Shown here: positions 44,515 to 54,106 of the stretch, one piece after another
How positions within the stretch are numbered: the stretch's first letter is position 1
Layout: every line of letters begins with the position of its first letter
Source of the DNA: Clostridia bacterium
GTDB taxonomy: Bacteria > Bacillota > Clostridia > Christensenellales > UBA1242
NCBI GenBank assembly: GCA_900767835.1
Contig: CAAGAO010000025.1
Location: forward strand, 30,483-94,482
DNA length: 64,000 nucleotides
Direction: 5' to 3'
Position numbers and translations under genes: made by a program
Notes under the pieces: model-generated
What the model was told of the DNA's origin: nothing
Seen by the model: only the letters and a program-made list of their open reading frames with translations
Databases searched by the model: none

Positions 44515-45291
44515 ATGGTTGATTATGCTGTAAAAGTTCTAAAAAATAAATATAATATTGATAATGTAGATTTGGCAATTGTTTGTGGTTCAGGTTTGGG
44601 TGATGCTTTACCTGATTTAAATAATGAGATTGTAGTTAGTTATGATGAACTTGGCTTGCCTAAATCAAAGGTTAAAGGTCATAGTGGTAATTTTGTGTTT
44701 GGGGAATATAATAAAATTAAGATAGTTTTGGTGTCTAGAATTCATTACTATGAAAGTGGTAAAGTTGAAAATGTAAGATTGCCATATGAAATAATCTCAA
44801 AACTTGGTGTAAAAAGGGTGATATTATTAACATCATCTGGTGGTTTAAATAAAACGTATAATGTTGGTGACTTGATTTTAATTAAAGATCATATAAACTT
44901 TGCTGGAGTAAATCCGTTAATTGGTGTTGAAGATATGAGATTTACAAATATGGGAGATTGTTATAACCTAGATTGGAGAAATGAAGCAAAAAATGTGGCA
45001 CTAAAAGAGGGGGTCGAATTAAAGGAAGGAGTGTTCGTACAGATGAGTGGTCCAAGTTATGAAACATTAGCTGAAGTTGAAATGTTGCGAATGATTGGTG
45101 CTGATGTTGTTAGTATGAGTACTGCATTTGATTGTATTATAGCAAATTATTTAGGTATGAAAGTAATTGGTTTTTCAGTTGTTGTTAATGTGTTTTCTGG
45201 TGGAGATGATAACTTGAACCATCAAGAAGTGTTAGATAATGCGAAAAAATCGAGTATTAATTTAAAAAAGATACTGACAAATATTGTTTAA
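44515..45291 (+). CDS. punA: Purine nucleoside phosphorylase
   Basis: This enzyme converts inosine or guanosine and phosphate to base and ribose-1-phosphate. The 258 aa contain CGSGLGDALPD, VSRIHYYESG, LTSSGGLNKTY, QMSGPSYETLAEVEMLRMIGADVVSMST and VNVFSGG. The ribosome binding site is GGAGG. It is usually preceded by deoB, absent here. Confidence 0.95.
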   Translation: MVDYAVKVLKNKYNIDNVDLAIVCGSGLGDALPDLNNEIVVSYDELGLPKSKVKGHSGNFVFGEYNKIKIVLVSRIHYYESGKVENVRLPYEIISKLGVKRVILLTSSGGLNKTYNVGDLILIKDHINFAGVNPLIGVEDMRFTNMGDCYNLDWRNEAKNVALKEGVELKEGVFVQMSGPSYETLAEVEMLRMIGADVVSMSTAFDCIIANYLGMKVIGFSVVVNVFSGGDDNLNHQEVLDNAKKSSINLKKILTNIV

Positions 45292-45316
45292 TAAGTATTG
45301 TATAATTATTTTAGGT

Positions 45317-45352
45317 AAAAAGATTGTTTGTTTTATAACAATCTTTTTTTTA
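45317..45352 (+). terminator. Rho-independent terminator after punA
   Basis: AAAAAGATTGTT (45317-45328) pairs with AACAATCTTTTT (45337-45348), with a T-run. A separate perfect 11-bp inverted repeat CTTTATTTATT/AATAAATAAAG (45394-45423) lies further on. Confidence 0.9.
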
Positions 45353-45538
45353 AGTATGTAAGGATATATTGGAAAAAGTAAGGGTGTGAGGTTCTTTATT
45401 TATTATGAAAGGAATAAATAAAGAGTTTATTGTTTTTTGTAGTTTGGAATGGTAAATAAATAACATATTTCTAGTTTAAATAAAATAGTAAATAATTTTT
45501 TTATAATTGTAAATACTAAAATTAATAAAGGAGTATTT

Positions 45539-46696
45539 ATGAAAATTAATAAGTTATATAGTGTAATATTTGCATTTATACTTACTATATGTTGTGGTAT
45601 TATGCAAAATTATGGTTTTGTGTTTGCGGATGAAAAATTTGATTTAACTGCGAAATCAGCAATTTTAATGGATTATAATTCACAGACAATTATTTACGAA
45701 AAAGATAAAGATAAAAAATTACCTATTGCCAGTATGGTTAAATTGATGACAATTTATATTACTTTTCAAAATCTAGAAAGTGGTAAAATAACATACGAAC
45801 AAGAATTCACATCTTCTGAGCATGCTTCAAGTATGGGTGGTTCTCAAGTGTTTATTGCCCCATATGTAAATTATTCAGTTAAAGATTTATTGCGTAGTGT
45901 TATTATGGCTTCAGCGAACGATGCAAGTGTTGTTTTGGCTGAGGGTATTTGTGGTACTGAAAGTGAATTTGTTAATTTAATGAATGATACTGCTAAAAAT
46001 CTTGGAATGGAAAATACATTATATGTAAATTCTACTGGTTTGCCCGCTCCAGAACAGTATTCAACCGCGTATGATTGTGCGTTGTTGTTAAATAATTTAC
46101 TAAGATATGATGATTACCATAAGTTTAGTACTGTTTGGATGGATTCTTTTACTCATCCGTCTGGTCGTAAAACCGAACTAGTTAACACTAATAAACTTAT
46201 TCGATATTATGATGGTTGTGATAGTGGCAAAACTGGTTCAACTAGCGAAGCAGGTTATTGCTTAACTTCTTCGGCTAAAAGAAATAATATGCGTTTAATC
46301 TCTGTTGTAATTGGTGCTAAAACTGGTAAGGATAGATTTAAAGAATCAACAAGTTTATTAAATTTTGGTTTTGCCAACTATGAAAATAAGCAACTTGTAA
46401 GTAAAGACAAAATTTTTAAAGAAATTGAAACAAAAAGATGTAAGGAGAAAGTTGCAAATGTTGTTCCTGTTGAAGATTTCTATGCTTTTGACAAAAAAGG
46501 AAATAAATCAAGTTATGATATTTCGGTCGAATTGCCAGAAATACTTAATTCAACAAAGGTTGGGGATATAATTGGTAAAATCATTATATCTAAAGAGGGA
46601 AATGTTATTAAAACGATTGGTTTAACCGTTCAAGAAGATATAAATTCGTTATCGTTTGTAGACAACTTTAAATATATAATTTCTAACATGTATTAA
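45539..46696 (+). CDS. dacF: D-alanyl-D-alanine carboxypeptidase (DacF-like)
   Basis: This S11 penicillin-binding protein trims peptidoglycan pentapeptides; DacF acts in the forespore. The 385 aa have a signal peptide (about residues 1-30), SMVK (SxxK), SAN and KTG (in SGKTGSTSEAG), and a C-terminal PBP5_C domain. In Bacillus dacF precedes spoIIA, but here spoIIA lies 12 kb away on the opposite strand. Confidence 0.9.
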   Translation: MKINKLYSVIFAFILTICCGIMQNYGFVFADEKFDLTAKSAILMDYNSQTIIYEKDKDKKLPIASMVKLMTIYITFQNLESGKITYEQEFTSSEHASSMGGSQVFIAPYVNYSVKDLLRSVIMASANDASVVLAEGICGTESEFVNLMNDTAKNLGMENTLYVNSTGLPAPEQYSTAYDCALLLNNLLRYDDYHKFSTVWMDSFTHPSGRKTELVNTNKLIRYYDGCDSGKTGSTSEAGYCLTSSAKRNNMRLISVVIGAKTGKDRFKESTSLLNFGFANYENKQLVSKDKIFKEIETKRCKEKVANVVPVEDFYAFDKKGNKSSYDISVELPEILNSTKVGDIIGKIIISKEGNVIKTIGLTVQEDINSLSFVDNFKYIISNMY

Positions 46697-46709
46697 TAAT
46701 TAAAGTATC

Positions 46710-46749
46710 ACTAAGCAAATCAATAAATTTTTGATTTGCTTAGTTTTTT
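46710..46749 (+). terminator. Rho-independent terminator after dacF
   Basis: ACTAAGCAAATCAA pairs with TTGATTTGCTTAGT and is followed by TTTTT. Confidence 0.9.
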
Positions 46750-46880
46750 AATGCTCACAGATAAGACAAATGATGCGTATCTATATATACCCAATAACGC
46801 TTATTAAATATTTCAATTAGTCGATTATTTTTATTATTGTCATTTTTATATATTGTATGTTTTATTTTTTTATTTTATGG

Positions 46881-46909
46881 TTGATTAAATTCAAAATGTT
46901 TGTTATAAT
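46881..46909 (+). promoter_or_regulatory. Promoter with predicted leaderless start
   Basis: TTGATT (46881-46886), a 17-bp spacer, and TATAAT (46904-46909) with extended TGT. The predicted transcription start coincides with ATG 46916. Confidence 0.8.
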
Positions 46910-46915
46910 GACTCT

Positions 46916-47614
46916 ATGTTTTATATTATTACTAGTTTAAGTCAAAATGGCTTGTCTTTTTCAAGAATACTTGCGTTTATTGTAGGGTATATTTTTGCCA
47001 TTGTTATTGGTTTTAGTTTGCATGAGTACGCTCATGCATTATCTGCATATAAACTTGGAGATCCTACGCCAAAAGCAATGGGAAGATTAACAATCAATCC
47101 GTTTAAACATATTGATGCCTATGGACTTATCGGCTTTTTAGTTGTAGGTTTTGGTTGGGCTAAACCTGTAGAGGTTAATCCTTTGAATTTTAAGAAATAT
47201 CGTAGGGATATGTTTTTGGTTAGCATAGCAGGTGTTTTAACTAATCTTGTTTTGGCTTTTGTATTTAGTGGTTTATTTTATTTCTTTTATTACTTTGTTG
47301 CAAAAGTTGATTCTACTGGTGCGGTTTACTATTCAAATGATTTGTTGTATTTAATACATTACTTTTTGCAATATTCAATTGTTTTAAATGTTGCATTGTT
47401 CTGTTTTAATCTTATACCAATTTATCCTTTAGACGGTTTTAATGCAATAAAATCTTTGTTTAGGTTGAATAATAAGTTTTTGAACTTTATGTATCGTTGG
47501 GGAAATTTAATTTTAATTGTAATAATTATTACGCCATTTTTTGATTATTTTTATAATCTAGTTACTGGTTTTATTACAAACACATTCTTTAGTTTTTGGG
47601 GGCTGTTTGTATAA
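46916..47614 (+). CDS. Site-2 protease family protein (M50)
   Basis: This 232-aa YwhC-type zinc intramembrane protease has GFSLHEYAHALSAYKLGD with HExxH and NLIPIYPLDGF for the third ligand, across about five helices. There is no Shine-Dalgarno, and a consensus promoter ends seven bases upstream, so translation is probably leaderless. It overlaps scpA (TAATG). The substrate is unknown. Confidence 0.9.
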   Translation: MFYIITSLSQNGLSFSRILAFIVGYIFAIVIGFSLHEYAHALSAYKLGDPTPKAMGRLTINPFKHIDAYGLIGFLVVGFGWAKPVEVNPLNFKKYRRDMFLVSIAGVLTNLVLAFVFSGLFYFFYYFVAKVDSTGAVYYSNDLLYLIHYFLQYSIVLNVALFCFNLIPIYPLDGFNAIKSLFRLNNKFLNFMYRWGNLILIVIIITPFFDYFYNLVTGFITNTFFSFWGLFV

Positions 47615-48375
47615 TGAAAGAAGAAAATTTAGAAGATATTTATGCCGATAGTTATGGTGTAAAGTTAGAAAATTTTGAAGGACCTATTGCTTTATTGCTA
47701 CATTTGGTAAAAGAGTCAAAAATGGATATAGATGAAATTCATTTGGCTGATATTACTGAACAATATTTAGACTATATTAAAGACGTAGAAAATCTTGACC
47801 TTGAAAGTGCGAGCGAATTTATACAAGTTGCATCTATGCTTATTGAGATTAAATCTAAAGCGATTTTACCAGTAGAAGTTCCAGATGATTTAGACGAAGA
47901 AATTGACCCTGAAACATATTTAAAACAAAAAATGAAGGAGTATGCCGTATTCCAAGATGCCAGCGTTGCTTTGCAACAAATTGAAGATATTAATAAGTTA
48001 TATAAAGACCCAGATAAAATGGCTGGCAATGTGAAGATAATTTTAAAAGATATGGTTCTAGAAAACCTTTTAGATGCTTTTGCAAATTTATTATGTAGAG
48101 TTGAAAGGAAACAAGAAGATAAAGAACCTAAAAAGATTGTTAAAGATAGATTTACTGTTGCTGAAAAAATTGTTGCAATTAAAAGTATTATAAGAGAGCG
48201 AAAACATATTAAATTCACCGATTTGTTTGAGGCTGACCATACTAAAAGTGAAATGTTGAATATATTTTTAGCACTATTAGAACTTTTAAAATTACAATTC
48301 GTTAAAGCAAAACAATCTGAACTGTTTGGCGAAATAGATATATATGAAAACGAGGAAAAAGCAATAAATGAATAA
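47614..48375 (+). CDS. scpA: Segregation and condensation protein A
   Basis: ScpA is the kleisin of the SMC-ScpAB condensin. Starting at ATG 47614, which overlaps the preceding stop, it has 253 aa. Diagnostic segments are FEGPIALLLHLVKESKMDIDEIHLADITEQYLDYI at the N-terminus and a C-terminal winged helix. It overlaps scpB by eight bases. Confidence 0.95.
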   Translation: MKEENLEDIYADSYGVKLENFEGPIALLLHLVKESKMDIDEIHLADITEQYLDYIKDVENLDLESASEFIQVASMLIEIKSKAILPVEVPDDLDEEIDPETYLKQKMKEYAVFQDASVALQQIEDINKLYKDPDKMAGNVKIILKDMVLENLLDAFANLLCRVERKQEDKEPKKIVKDRFTVAEKIVAIKSIIRERKHIKFTDLFEADHTKSEMLNIFLALLELLKLQFVKAKQSELFGEIDIYENEEKAINE

Positions 48376-49060
48376 TAATAAAGAAATATTAAAAGCAACG
48401 CTCTTTGTTGCTGGTGAAGGTGTAGAAAAGAGTGTTATTAAAGATAAACTAGAATTAAATGAAAAACAATTTAATAGTGTAGTTGATGAATTAAAAAAAG
48501 AACTATCTGGCGATAGTGGCATTATTCTTATTGAATATAAAAATAAGTTACAACTTTGTACAAATCAAGAGTATGTTGATATTGTAAGTGAAATTTTAAA
48601 TCCAATAAGAGAAAAAGCACTAACTAAAGCGACTTTAGAAACTGTGGCAATTATAGCATATAAACAACCAATAACTAAATTGGAAATTGAAGAAATAAGA
48701 AATACTCGTTCGGCAGATTATGCTGTTCAAATGTTGTTGGATAATAAATTAATTGAAGTTGTTGGAAGAAAAGACGCCGTAGGCAAGCCTTTTTTATATG
48801 GAACCACTGATGAGTTTTTAAAGAGATTCAACTTAAAAGATATTAAAGATTTGCCATCATATGAAGACTTGTTGGAACGTATTAAATTAATTAGAGCAGA
48901 AACTGAAGTTCAACAAACAACAGACAGTTTATATCGTGACCATGAAATATCTCAAGAAGAAATTGTTCCAGAGTTTTTAAAAGGTGAGGATATTCAAACT
49001 ATTGAAAGTGATGAACCTTTACCTGATGTGATTAATATTGATGATGCAAATCAAGAGTAA
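48368..49060 (+). CDS. scpB: Segregation and condensation protein B
   Basis: ScpB bridges the kleisin in the SMC complex. The 230 aa consist of two winged helices; LETVAIIAYKQPITKLEIEEIR and GRKDAVGKPFLYGTTDEFLKRF are diagnostic. It is translationally coupled to scpA. Confidence 0.96.
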   Translation: MNNNKEILKATLFVAGEGVEKSVIKDKLELNEKQFNSVVDELKKELSGDSGIILIEYKNKLQLCTNQEYVDIVSEILNPIREKALTKATLETVAIIAYKQPITKLEIEEIRNTRSADYAVQMLLDNKLIEVVGRKDAVGKPFLYGTTDEFLKRFNLKDIKDLPSYEDLLERIKLIRAETEVQQTTDSLYRDHEISQEEIVPEFLKGEDIQTIESDEPLPDVINIDDANQE

Positions 49061-49109
49061 ATAATTATAGAACAAGAATATATTTTTAATTTTTATACAC
49101 AATAATAAT

Positions 49110-49670
49110 ATGCAGAGTTTATGGCTTATTATTATTGTGTTTTTTTTGATATTACTAATAGTGCCGATTTTTTCGAATGTTTATGTATATTTTGATTTTT
49201 TTAACAATTCTGGTAAGGTGTCACTGTCTTTATTTTGCTTTAAAATGTTAAATTATAAAATAAAATTTGAAGACTATAGGTTGATTGTATATACAAGTAA
49301 AGACCAAAAAGATGTTGAATTACAAGTATCAAAAAAGCAAATGCGATTTCTAAAACAAATGTCAATTCAATTAAAAGAAAAAGTCGTATTAAAAAACATA
49401 AATTTTTTTTCTAGAATCGGTTTGAATGATGCTTTTAACACCGCAGTAGTTTCTGGTAGTATAATCTCGCTAATTTCAGCAATATTTGGCTATATAAAAA
49501 ACACTAAACAAACAGCAAAAATAAGTATAATTAGTGAACCAAATTTTGTAGATAAAAACTTTGTTGCGGAATTAAAAATAGATCTCTTTATTACCACATT
49601 TGATGTATTGTATGCAATAATAATGTCTTTTCTAATAATAAAAAGGAGTGAAAAGTATGAAAGAGTTTAG
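49110..49670 (+). CDS. DUF2953-like protein (YtfI position)
   Basis: This 186-aa protein has an N-terminal helix (residues 3-24), a beta-rich middle and hydrophobic segments in the C-terminal half (near residues 117-128 and 165-178). In spore formers a DUF2953 protein precedes ytfJ, and the position and layout agree. The function is unknown, likely sporulation-linked. No Shine-Dalgarno is visible upstream. It overlaps ytfJ by 14 bases. Confidence 0.7.
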   Translation: MQSLWLIIIVFFLILLIVPIFSNVYVYFDFFNNSGKVSLSLFCFKMLNYKIKFEDYRLIVYTSKDQKDVELQVSKKQMRFLKQMSIQLKEKVVLKNINFFSRIGLNDAFNTAVVSGSIISLISAIFGYIKNTKQTAKISIISEPNFVDKNFVAELKIDLFITTFDVLYAIIMSFLIIKRSEKYERV

Positions 49671-50064
49671 CAAAGAATCAAGTTTAGATGAATTAATCAG
49701 AACATCATTAGATAGAGTTAAAACTTTGATGGAAACTAATACAATTATTGGGGAACCATTAAGAATTGATGAAACTACAATTATAATCCCAATATCAAAA
49801 GCAAGTGTGGGGTTCGTTGTTGGCGGAGGAGAATATTCAGACAAGAGTAGTCGTAGAGTAGCAAATCATTTCCCAATGGCTGGCGGTAGTGGTGGAGGTA
49901 TGACTATTTCACCAGTTGGGTTTATTATAATAAGAGAAAATGGTTCAGAATTTGTAAATGTTGAAAATAAAACAATGTACCAAACTCTTTTAAATCTAGT
50001 TAATAAAATTATTGATAAAATTAAAACGGATAAATATGAGGAAAATGATGAAAAAAGTATTTAA
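49657..50064 (+). CDS. ytfJ: Sporulation protein YtfJ (GerW family)
   Basis: This 135-aa protein is recognised by IIGEPLRIDETTIIIPISKASVGFVVGGGEY and the glycine-rich MAGGSGGGMTISPVGFIII. It is needed for germination in Bacillus spores. ATG 49657 is chosen because AAAAGGAG ends eight bases before it; GTG 49648 overlaps that site. Confidence 0.92.
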   Translation: MKEFSKESSLDELIRTSLDRVKTLMETNTIIGEPLRIDETTIIIPISKASVGFVVGGGEYSDKSSRRVANHFPMAGGSGGGMTISPVGFIIIRENGSEFVNVENKTMYQTLLNLVNKIIDKIKTDKYEENDEKSI

Positions 50065-51187
50065 TTATTTATCATATCTTGTAATTGTAAGTATGTTTTT
50101 ATGTACATTTGTTTTTATATTAAATGGTAAAAATAAGGGAATTAATGCCGATTCTAATTTTAAAGCAATGTGTGTAATAGAATGTGATAGTTCCAGGAAA
50201 TTGTATAATAAAGACGAAAATATCAAATTACCAATGGCATCAACAACCAAGATTGTTACAGCATTAACGGTCTTAAATAATTGTAATGATATAGATAAGG
50301 AATTTATAATTGACAATAAGGCTGTTGGTATCCCAGGTACAAGTATTTATTTAAAAAGAAATGAGGTTATGACCGTAAGAGAGTTATTATATGGAATGAT
50401 GTTACCTTCTGGGAATGATGCGGCGACTGCACTTGCATATCATATTTCTAGTGATATTCCAACATTTTGTAGATTGATGAAACAAACTGCAGAAAGATGC
50501 GGTGCATATAATTCAAATTTTGAAAATCCTCATGGGTTGGATAGTTTGAGTCATTACACAACTGCATATGATTTAGCATTGATTACTGCAAAAGCATTGG
50601 AAAATGATATTTTTAAGGAAATAGTAACTACAAAATCAATAAGGATTAGGGGAGCAAGCGAAGGGACATATAGATATTTAAAAAACAAAAATAAGTTGTT
50701 GAACACTTTAGACGGGTGTATTGGTGTAAAAACAGGTTATACAGGTGATGCTGGTAGGTGTTTAGTAAGTGCTTGCCAAAGAGATGATTTTAGAACTGTA
50801 TGTGTAGTGTTGAATTGCGGACCAATGTTTGAAGAAAGTGAAAAATATTTAAATATGGCATATGGGGAATATAGAAAGACAATAGTTTTACCTAGTTATA
50901 AAATTATAAGGAAAATTTCAGTTGAACAGGGTAAAAAGGATTTTGTGAAAACTTTTAATAAAAAAGGTTTTACATATCCCTTGACAGAAAAAGAAATGTC
51001 AAGAATAATAATTAAATATAATTTACCAAATAGTGTTTTAGCACCAGTTTTTAAAGATGAATTAATAGGTGAAGTTGAAATTTATTTAGATAATTGCTTG
51101 CTATTTTCTGAAAAAATATATACTATGGATAATGTAAAAAAAATAGGAGTATGGAGTAGTATAAAAGATGTACTATCCGATTGGTAA
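50048..51187 (+). CDS. dacB: D-alanyl-D-alanine carboxypeptidase (DacB-like)
   Basis: This S11 enzyme of about 379 aa has an N-terminal signal anchor and the motifs STTK (in PMASTTKIVTAL), SGND and KTG (in GVKTGYTGDAGRC). It is probably a spore-cortex or general peptidoglycan carboxypeptidase. ATG 50048 fits GAGG at 50038-50041; other ATGs lie at 50036 and 50045. It overlaps ytfJ in the conserved scpB-ytfJ-dacB-rluB order. Confidence 0.9.
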   Translation: MKKVFNYLSYLVIVSMFLCTFVFILNGKNKGINADSNFKAMCVIECDSSRKLYNKDENIKLPMASTTKIVTALTVLNNCNDIDKEFIIDNKAVGIPGTSIYLKRNEVMTVRELLYGMMLPSGNDAATALAYHISSDIPTFCRLMKQTAERCGAYNSNFENPHGLDSLSHYTTAYDLALITAKALENDIFKEIVTTKSIRIRGASEGTYRYLKNKNKLLNTLDGCIGVKTGYTGDAGRCLVSACQRDDFRTVCVVLNCGPMFEESEKYLNMAYGEYRKTIVLPSYKIIRKISVEQGKKDFVKTFNKKGFTYPLTEKEMSRIIIKYNLPNSVLAPVFKDELIGEVEIYLDNCLLFSEKIYTMDNVKKIGVWSSIKDVLSDW

Positions 51188-51189
51188 TT

Positions 51190-51900
51190 ATGCGAATTAA
51201 CAAATATCTGGCATTATGTGGTGTTGGGTCAAGAAGAAAAGTTGAAGAATATGTTTTGAATGGTAATATTAAAGTAAATGGTAAGGTCGTAACAGTTTTG
51301 TCAACGGATATTAATCCAAAAAGTGATAAGGTAATGTACCTTGATAAAGATGTTACGCTTCCATCTTGTTATGTTTATTATAAATTTAATAAACCTAAAG
51401 GATATATATGTTCTGCAAAAGATGAAAAAGGTAGAAAAACTATATACGATTTGGTTAAAGTGAATAATCGTGTTTTTTCTGTAGGTAGGTTAGATTATAA
51501 CAGCGAAGGTTTGCTTTTGTTAACAAATGATGGAGATTTTGCCAATAAACTTACTCATCCAACAAATCATATTGATAAAGAATATATTGTGACAATTGAA
51601 GGAGAAATAACAGAGGGAGAGTTGGCTGTATTGCGTGCCGGCGTCGTTGAAAATGGTAATAGAATGCCTAGTGCAAAAGTAAATCTCATAAGTTATCAAA
51701 ACAAATTGTCCAGACTTTCAGTTATTATTGATGAAGGACAAAACAGACAAATTAGGCGTATGTTTGAGGCTATCGGTAAAAATATCGTTCTCTTAAAACG
51801 AGTTGCTATTGGTGGCTTAAAACTGGGTGGACTAGAAAGAGGTAAATATAGGCCATTAACCGATAAAGAATTGTATAGCATATTTGGAGTAAAGAAATGA
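51190..51900 (+). CDS. rluB: 23S rRNA pseudouridine synthase RluB
   Basis: This 236-aa RsuA-family enzyme has an S4 domain (RINKYLALCGVGSRRKVEEYV) and the catalytic GRLDYNSEGLLLLTNDG containing the aspartate. C-terminal EGQNRQIRRMFEA is typical. ATG 51190 is preferred over TTG 51181 by family N-terminus, although the ribosome binding site is weak. It overlaps dacB-like DNA only at the stop. Confidence 0.94.
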   Translation: MRINKYLALCGVGSRRKVEEYVLNGNIKVNGKVVTVLSTDINPKSDKVMYLDKDVTLPSCYVYYKFNKPKGYICSAKDEKGRKTIYDLVKVNNRVFSVGRLDYNSEGLLLLTNDGDFANKLTHPTNHIDKEYIVTIEGEITEGELAVLRAGVVENGNRMPSAKVNLISYQNKLSRLSVIIDEGQNRQIRRMFEAIGKNIVLLKRVAIGGLKLGGLERGKYRPLTDKELYSIFGVKK

Positions 51901-53108
51901 AAATAGCGGTTATTGGTGGTGGTGCTAGCGGTATGATGGCTGCTGGTGTTTGTGCAAAAAATGGACATAATGTTGATTTGTTTGAAGCAAATGAAAAATT
52001 AGGAAAAAAAATTTATATTACAGGTAAAGGCAGGTGTAATGTTACAAATTGCACTGATGCTGAAGAAATTCTAAGAAACGTTGTTAACAATTCAAAATTC
52101 TTATATAGCGCATTATATGCTTTTGATAGTTTTTCAACTATCAATTTTTTTGAAAATATGGGTATTCCTATAAAGATAGAAAGAGGTAATAGAGCATTTC
52201 CAGAATCGGACAAATCTAGTGATATTATTAAAGCATTATCAAATTTTGATATAAAAAATGGTGTAAAAATTTTATTGAACCATAAAGTGATTAATATTTA
52301 TAAGAGTGGTGATTTTTTTAATATTAACACAACATTTGGTATGTATAATACATACGATAGTGTAATATGTTGTACTGGTGGAATGACTTACTCTGCAACT
52401 GGTAGCACTGGAGATGGTTATAAATTTGCTAAGAATTTTGGACATAATATTATTGAGCCAAGACCTGGGCTTGTTCCAATTTTACTAAAAGATAATTACA
52501 TAAATAATATACAAGGTTTAAGTCTAAAAAATGTAAAATTAATTGCTTTAAAAAACGGAAAAGTGTATAAAGAGATTTTTGGTGAAATGTTATTTACATC
52601 AAATGGAATTAGTGGACCTATCGTATTATCTATGAGTTCTTATATTAATAGACAAAATGATATTTCTTTAAAAATTGATTTTAAGCCAGCTTTGACGAAC
52701 GAACAACTACATAAAAGATTGTTGAGAGATATCGAGTCAATCAAAGAAAAACAAACATCAACGCTAATTGGTGGACTTCTCCCAAATTCTTTAATAGAGC
52801 CTTTTTTGTCAAAATGTAATATTGATAAATGTAAAAAAGTAAAGAGTTTAACAACAAAAGATATAGACTGCATTGTTTATACATTAAAAAATTTTGACTT
52901 ATTATATAATGGCGTAGATAAATTAGATTATGGAATAATAACAAGTGGTGGTGTTGATATACACGAAATAAACCCACAAACAATGGAAAGCAAACTGATT
53001 AAAGGTTTATATTTTGCTGGCGAAGTGTTAAATGTTGACGCATTAACTGGTGGCTTTAATTTGCAAATTGCGTTTGCTACTGGATATTTGACTGGTAATA
53101 GTATTTAA
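51897..53108 (+). CDS. NAD(P)/FAD-dependent oxidoreductase (HI0933/BaiN family)
   Basis: This 403-aa flavoprotein starts with the dinucleotide motif IGGGASGMMAA, then GKKIYITGKGRCNVTN (family signature) and a C-terminal GLYFAGEVLNVDALTGGFNLQIAFATG. The substrate is not established for this family. It overlaps rluB by four bases. It typically precedes cmk in Clostridia. Confidence 0.93.
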   Translation: MKIAVIGGGASGMMAAGVCAKNGHNVDLFEANEKLGKKIYITGKGRCNVTNCTDAEEILRNVVNNSKFLYSALYAFDSFSTINFFENMGIPIKIERGNRAFPESDKSSDIIKALSNFDIKNGVKILLNHKVINIYKSGDFFNINTTFGMYNTYDSVICCTGGMTYSATGSTGDGYKFAKNFGHNIIEPRPGLVPILLKDNYINNIQGLSLKNVKLIALKNGKVYKEIFGEMLFTSNGISGPIVLSMSSYINRQNDISLKIDFKPALTNEQLHKRLLRDIESIKEKQTSTLIGGLLPNSLIEPFLSKCNIDKCKKVKSLTTKDIDCIVYTLKNFDLLYNGVDKLDYGIITSGGVDIHEINPQTMESKLIKGLYFAGEVLNVDALTGGFNLQIAFATGYLTGNSI

Positions 53109-53179
53109 TTTGTTAAATTGTTTTACATTTTAAATCGTTTTTGTTATGATTGTTTTTGGAATTATAAGGAGAAATATTA

Positions 53180-53431
53180 ATGATTGAATTTATTTTTGAT
53201 ACACAACTTTTGATTGATGGAAAAAATTTAGATGATGAAAAAATTAGAGATTACTTTTTGCAAAACTTTAAAGGAGATTGTCTAATTTGTGTTGGTGATA
53301 GTGAACTTATTAAAATACACTTCCATACTAATGAACCTTGGAAAGTTTTAGAATATTGTGCATCACTTGGTGAAATCAGTGATATTGTCGTAGAAAATAT
53401 GGACAGACAGGCACGCGGATTAAAAGGTTAA
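53180..53431 (+). CDS. Stand-alone FakA/YloV middle-domain protein
   Basis: This 83-aa protein reads DCLICVGDSELIKIHFHTNEPWKVLEYCASLGEISDIVVENMDRQ, matching the segment after the DhaL domain in FakA (HTN.PG.VLEYA...GE.SDI.IENM). Only this domain is present; no kinase or DegV-partner domain adjoins it. Small homologues annotated as kinase-like occur before cmk in some Clostridia. The function is unknown. The ribosome binding site is AAGGAGA. Confidence 0.75.
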   Translation: MIEFIFDTQLLIDGKNLDDEKIRDYFLQNFKGDCLICVGDSELIKIHFHTNEPWKVLEYCASLGEISDIVVENMDRQARGLKG

Positions 53432-53445
53432 TTTGGGTATAGAAC

Positions 53446-54105
53446 ATGATTATTGCTTTTGATGGGCAATCTGGCACTGGTAAAAGTACTTTGTCAAAGA
53501 TTGTGGCTAACAGAATAGGTTTTAAATATTTAAATACTGGAATGCTATATCGTGCAGTTTCGTATTATTTATATCAAAACAATGTATTAGCAAATGATTT
53601 TGATAATATAATAAAAGTACTTAATTTGGCACAAATAAGCATAAGATTTATTGATGATAATCAATGTGTTTTTATTAATGGCGAAGATATGACACCATTT
53701 ATATCTACTCAAGAAGTTCAAAAAACGGTTTCGCTTTATTCTCAAGTGTATTTTATTCGTGAAAAAATAACTGAAATACAAAGAGATTTTGCAAAAGATA
53801 ACAATATAGTTGTTGAGGGGAGAGATATCGGAACTCATGTTTTCCCGAATGCTAATTATAAATTTTTTGTAACTTGTGATGTGAATGTAAGAGCAAAAAG
53901 ACGACAGTTAGACTTAATAAAAAATGGACAAAATATCACTTTAAATCAAGTAATCGAGTCATTAAAAAATAGAGATTATTTAGATTCAACAAGAGAGTTT
54001 AGTCCTTTAAAACGTGCTGATGATGCCATTGATATTGATACATCTAATTCGTCAATTGAACAAAGTGTTGATGAAATATTAAGTTATATTAATTTAGGAG
54101 CATAA
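53446..54105 (+). CDS. cmk: Cytidylate kinase
   Basis: Cmk phosphorylates CMP and dCMP. The 219 aa start IIAFDGQSGTGKSTLSK (P-loop), with VEGRDIGTHVFP and RDYLDSTREFSPLKRADDAIDIDTS. It lies in the conserved cmk-plsC-(ispH)-S1 order. Confidence 0.95.
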   Translation: MIIAFDGQSGTGKSTLSKIVANRIGFKYLNTGMLYRAVSYYLYQNNVLANDFDNIIKVLNLAQISIRFIDDNQCVFINGEDMTPFISTQEVQKTVSLYSQVYFIREKITEIQRDFAKDNNIVVEGRDIGTHVFPNANYKFFVTCDVNVRAKRRQLDLIKNGQNITLNQVIESLKNRDYLDSTREFSPLKRADDAIDIDTSNSSIEQSVDEILSYINLGA

Positions 54106-54106
54106 A

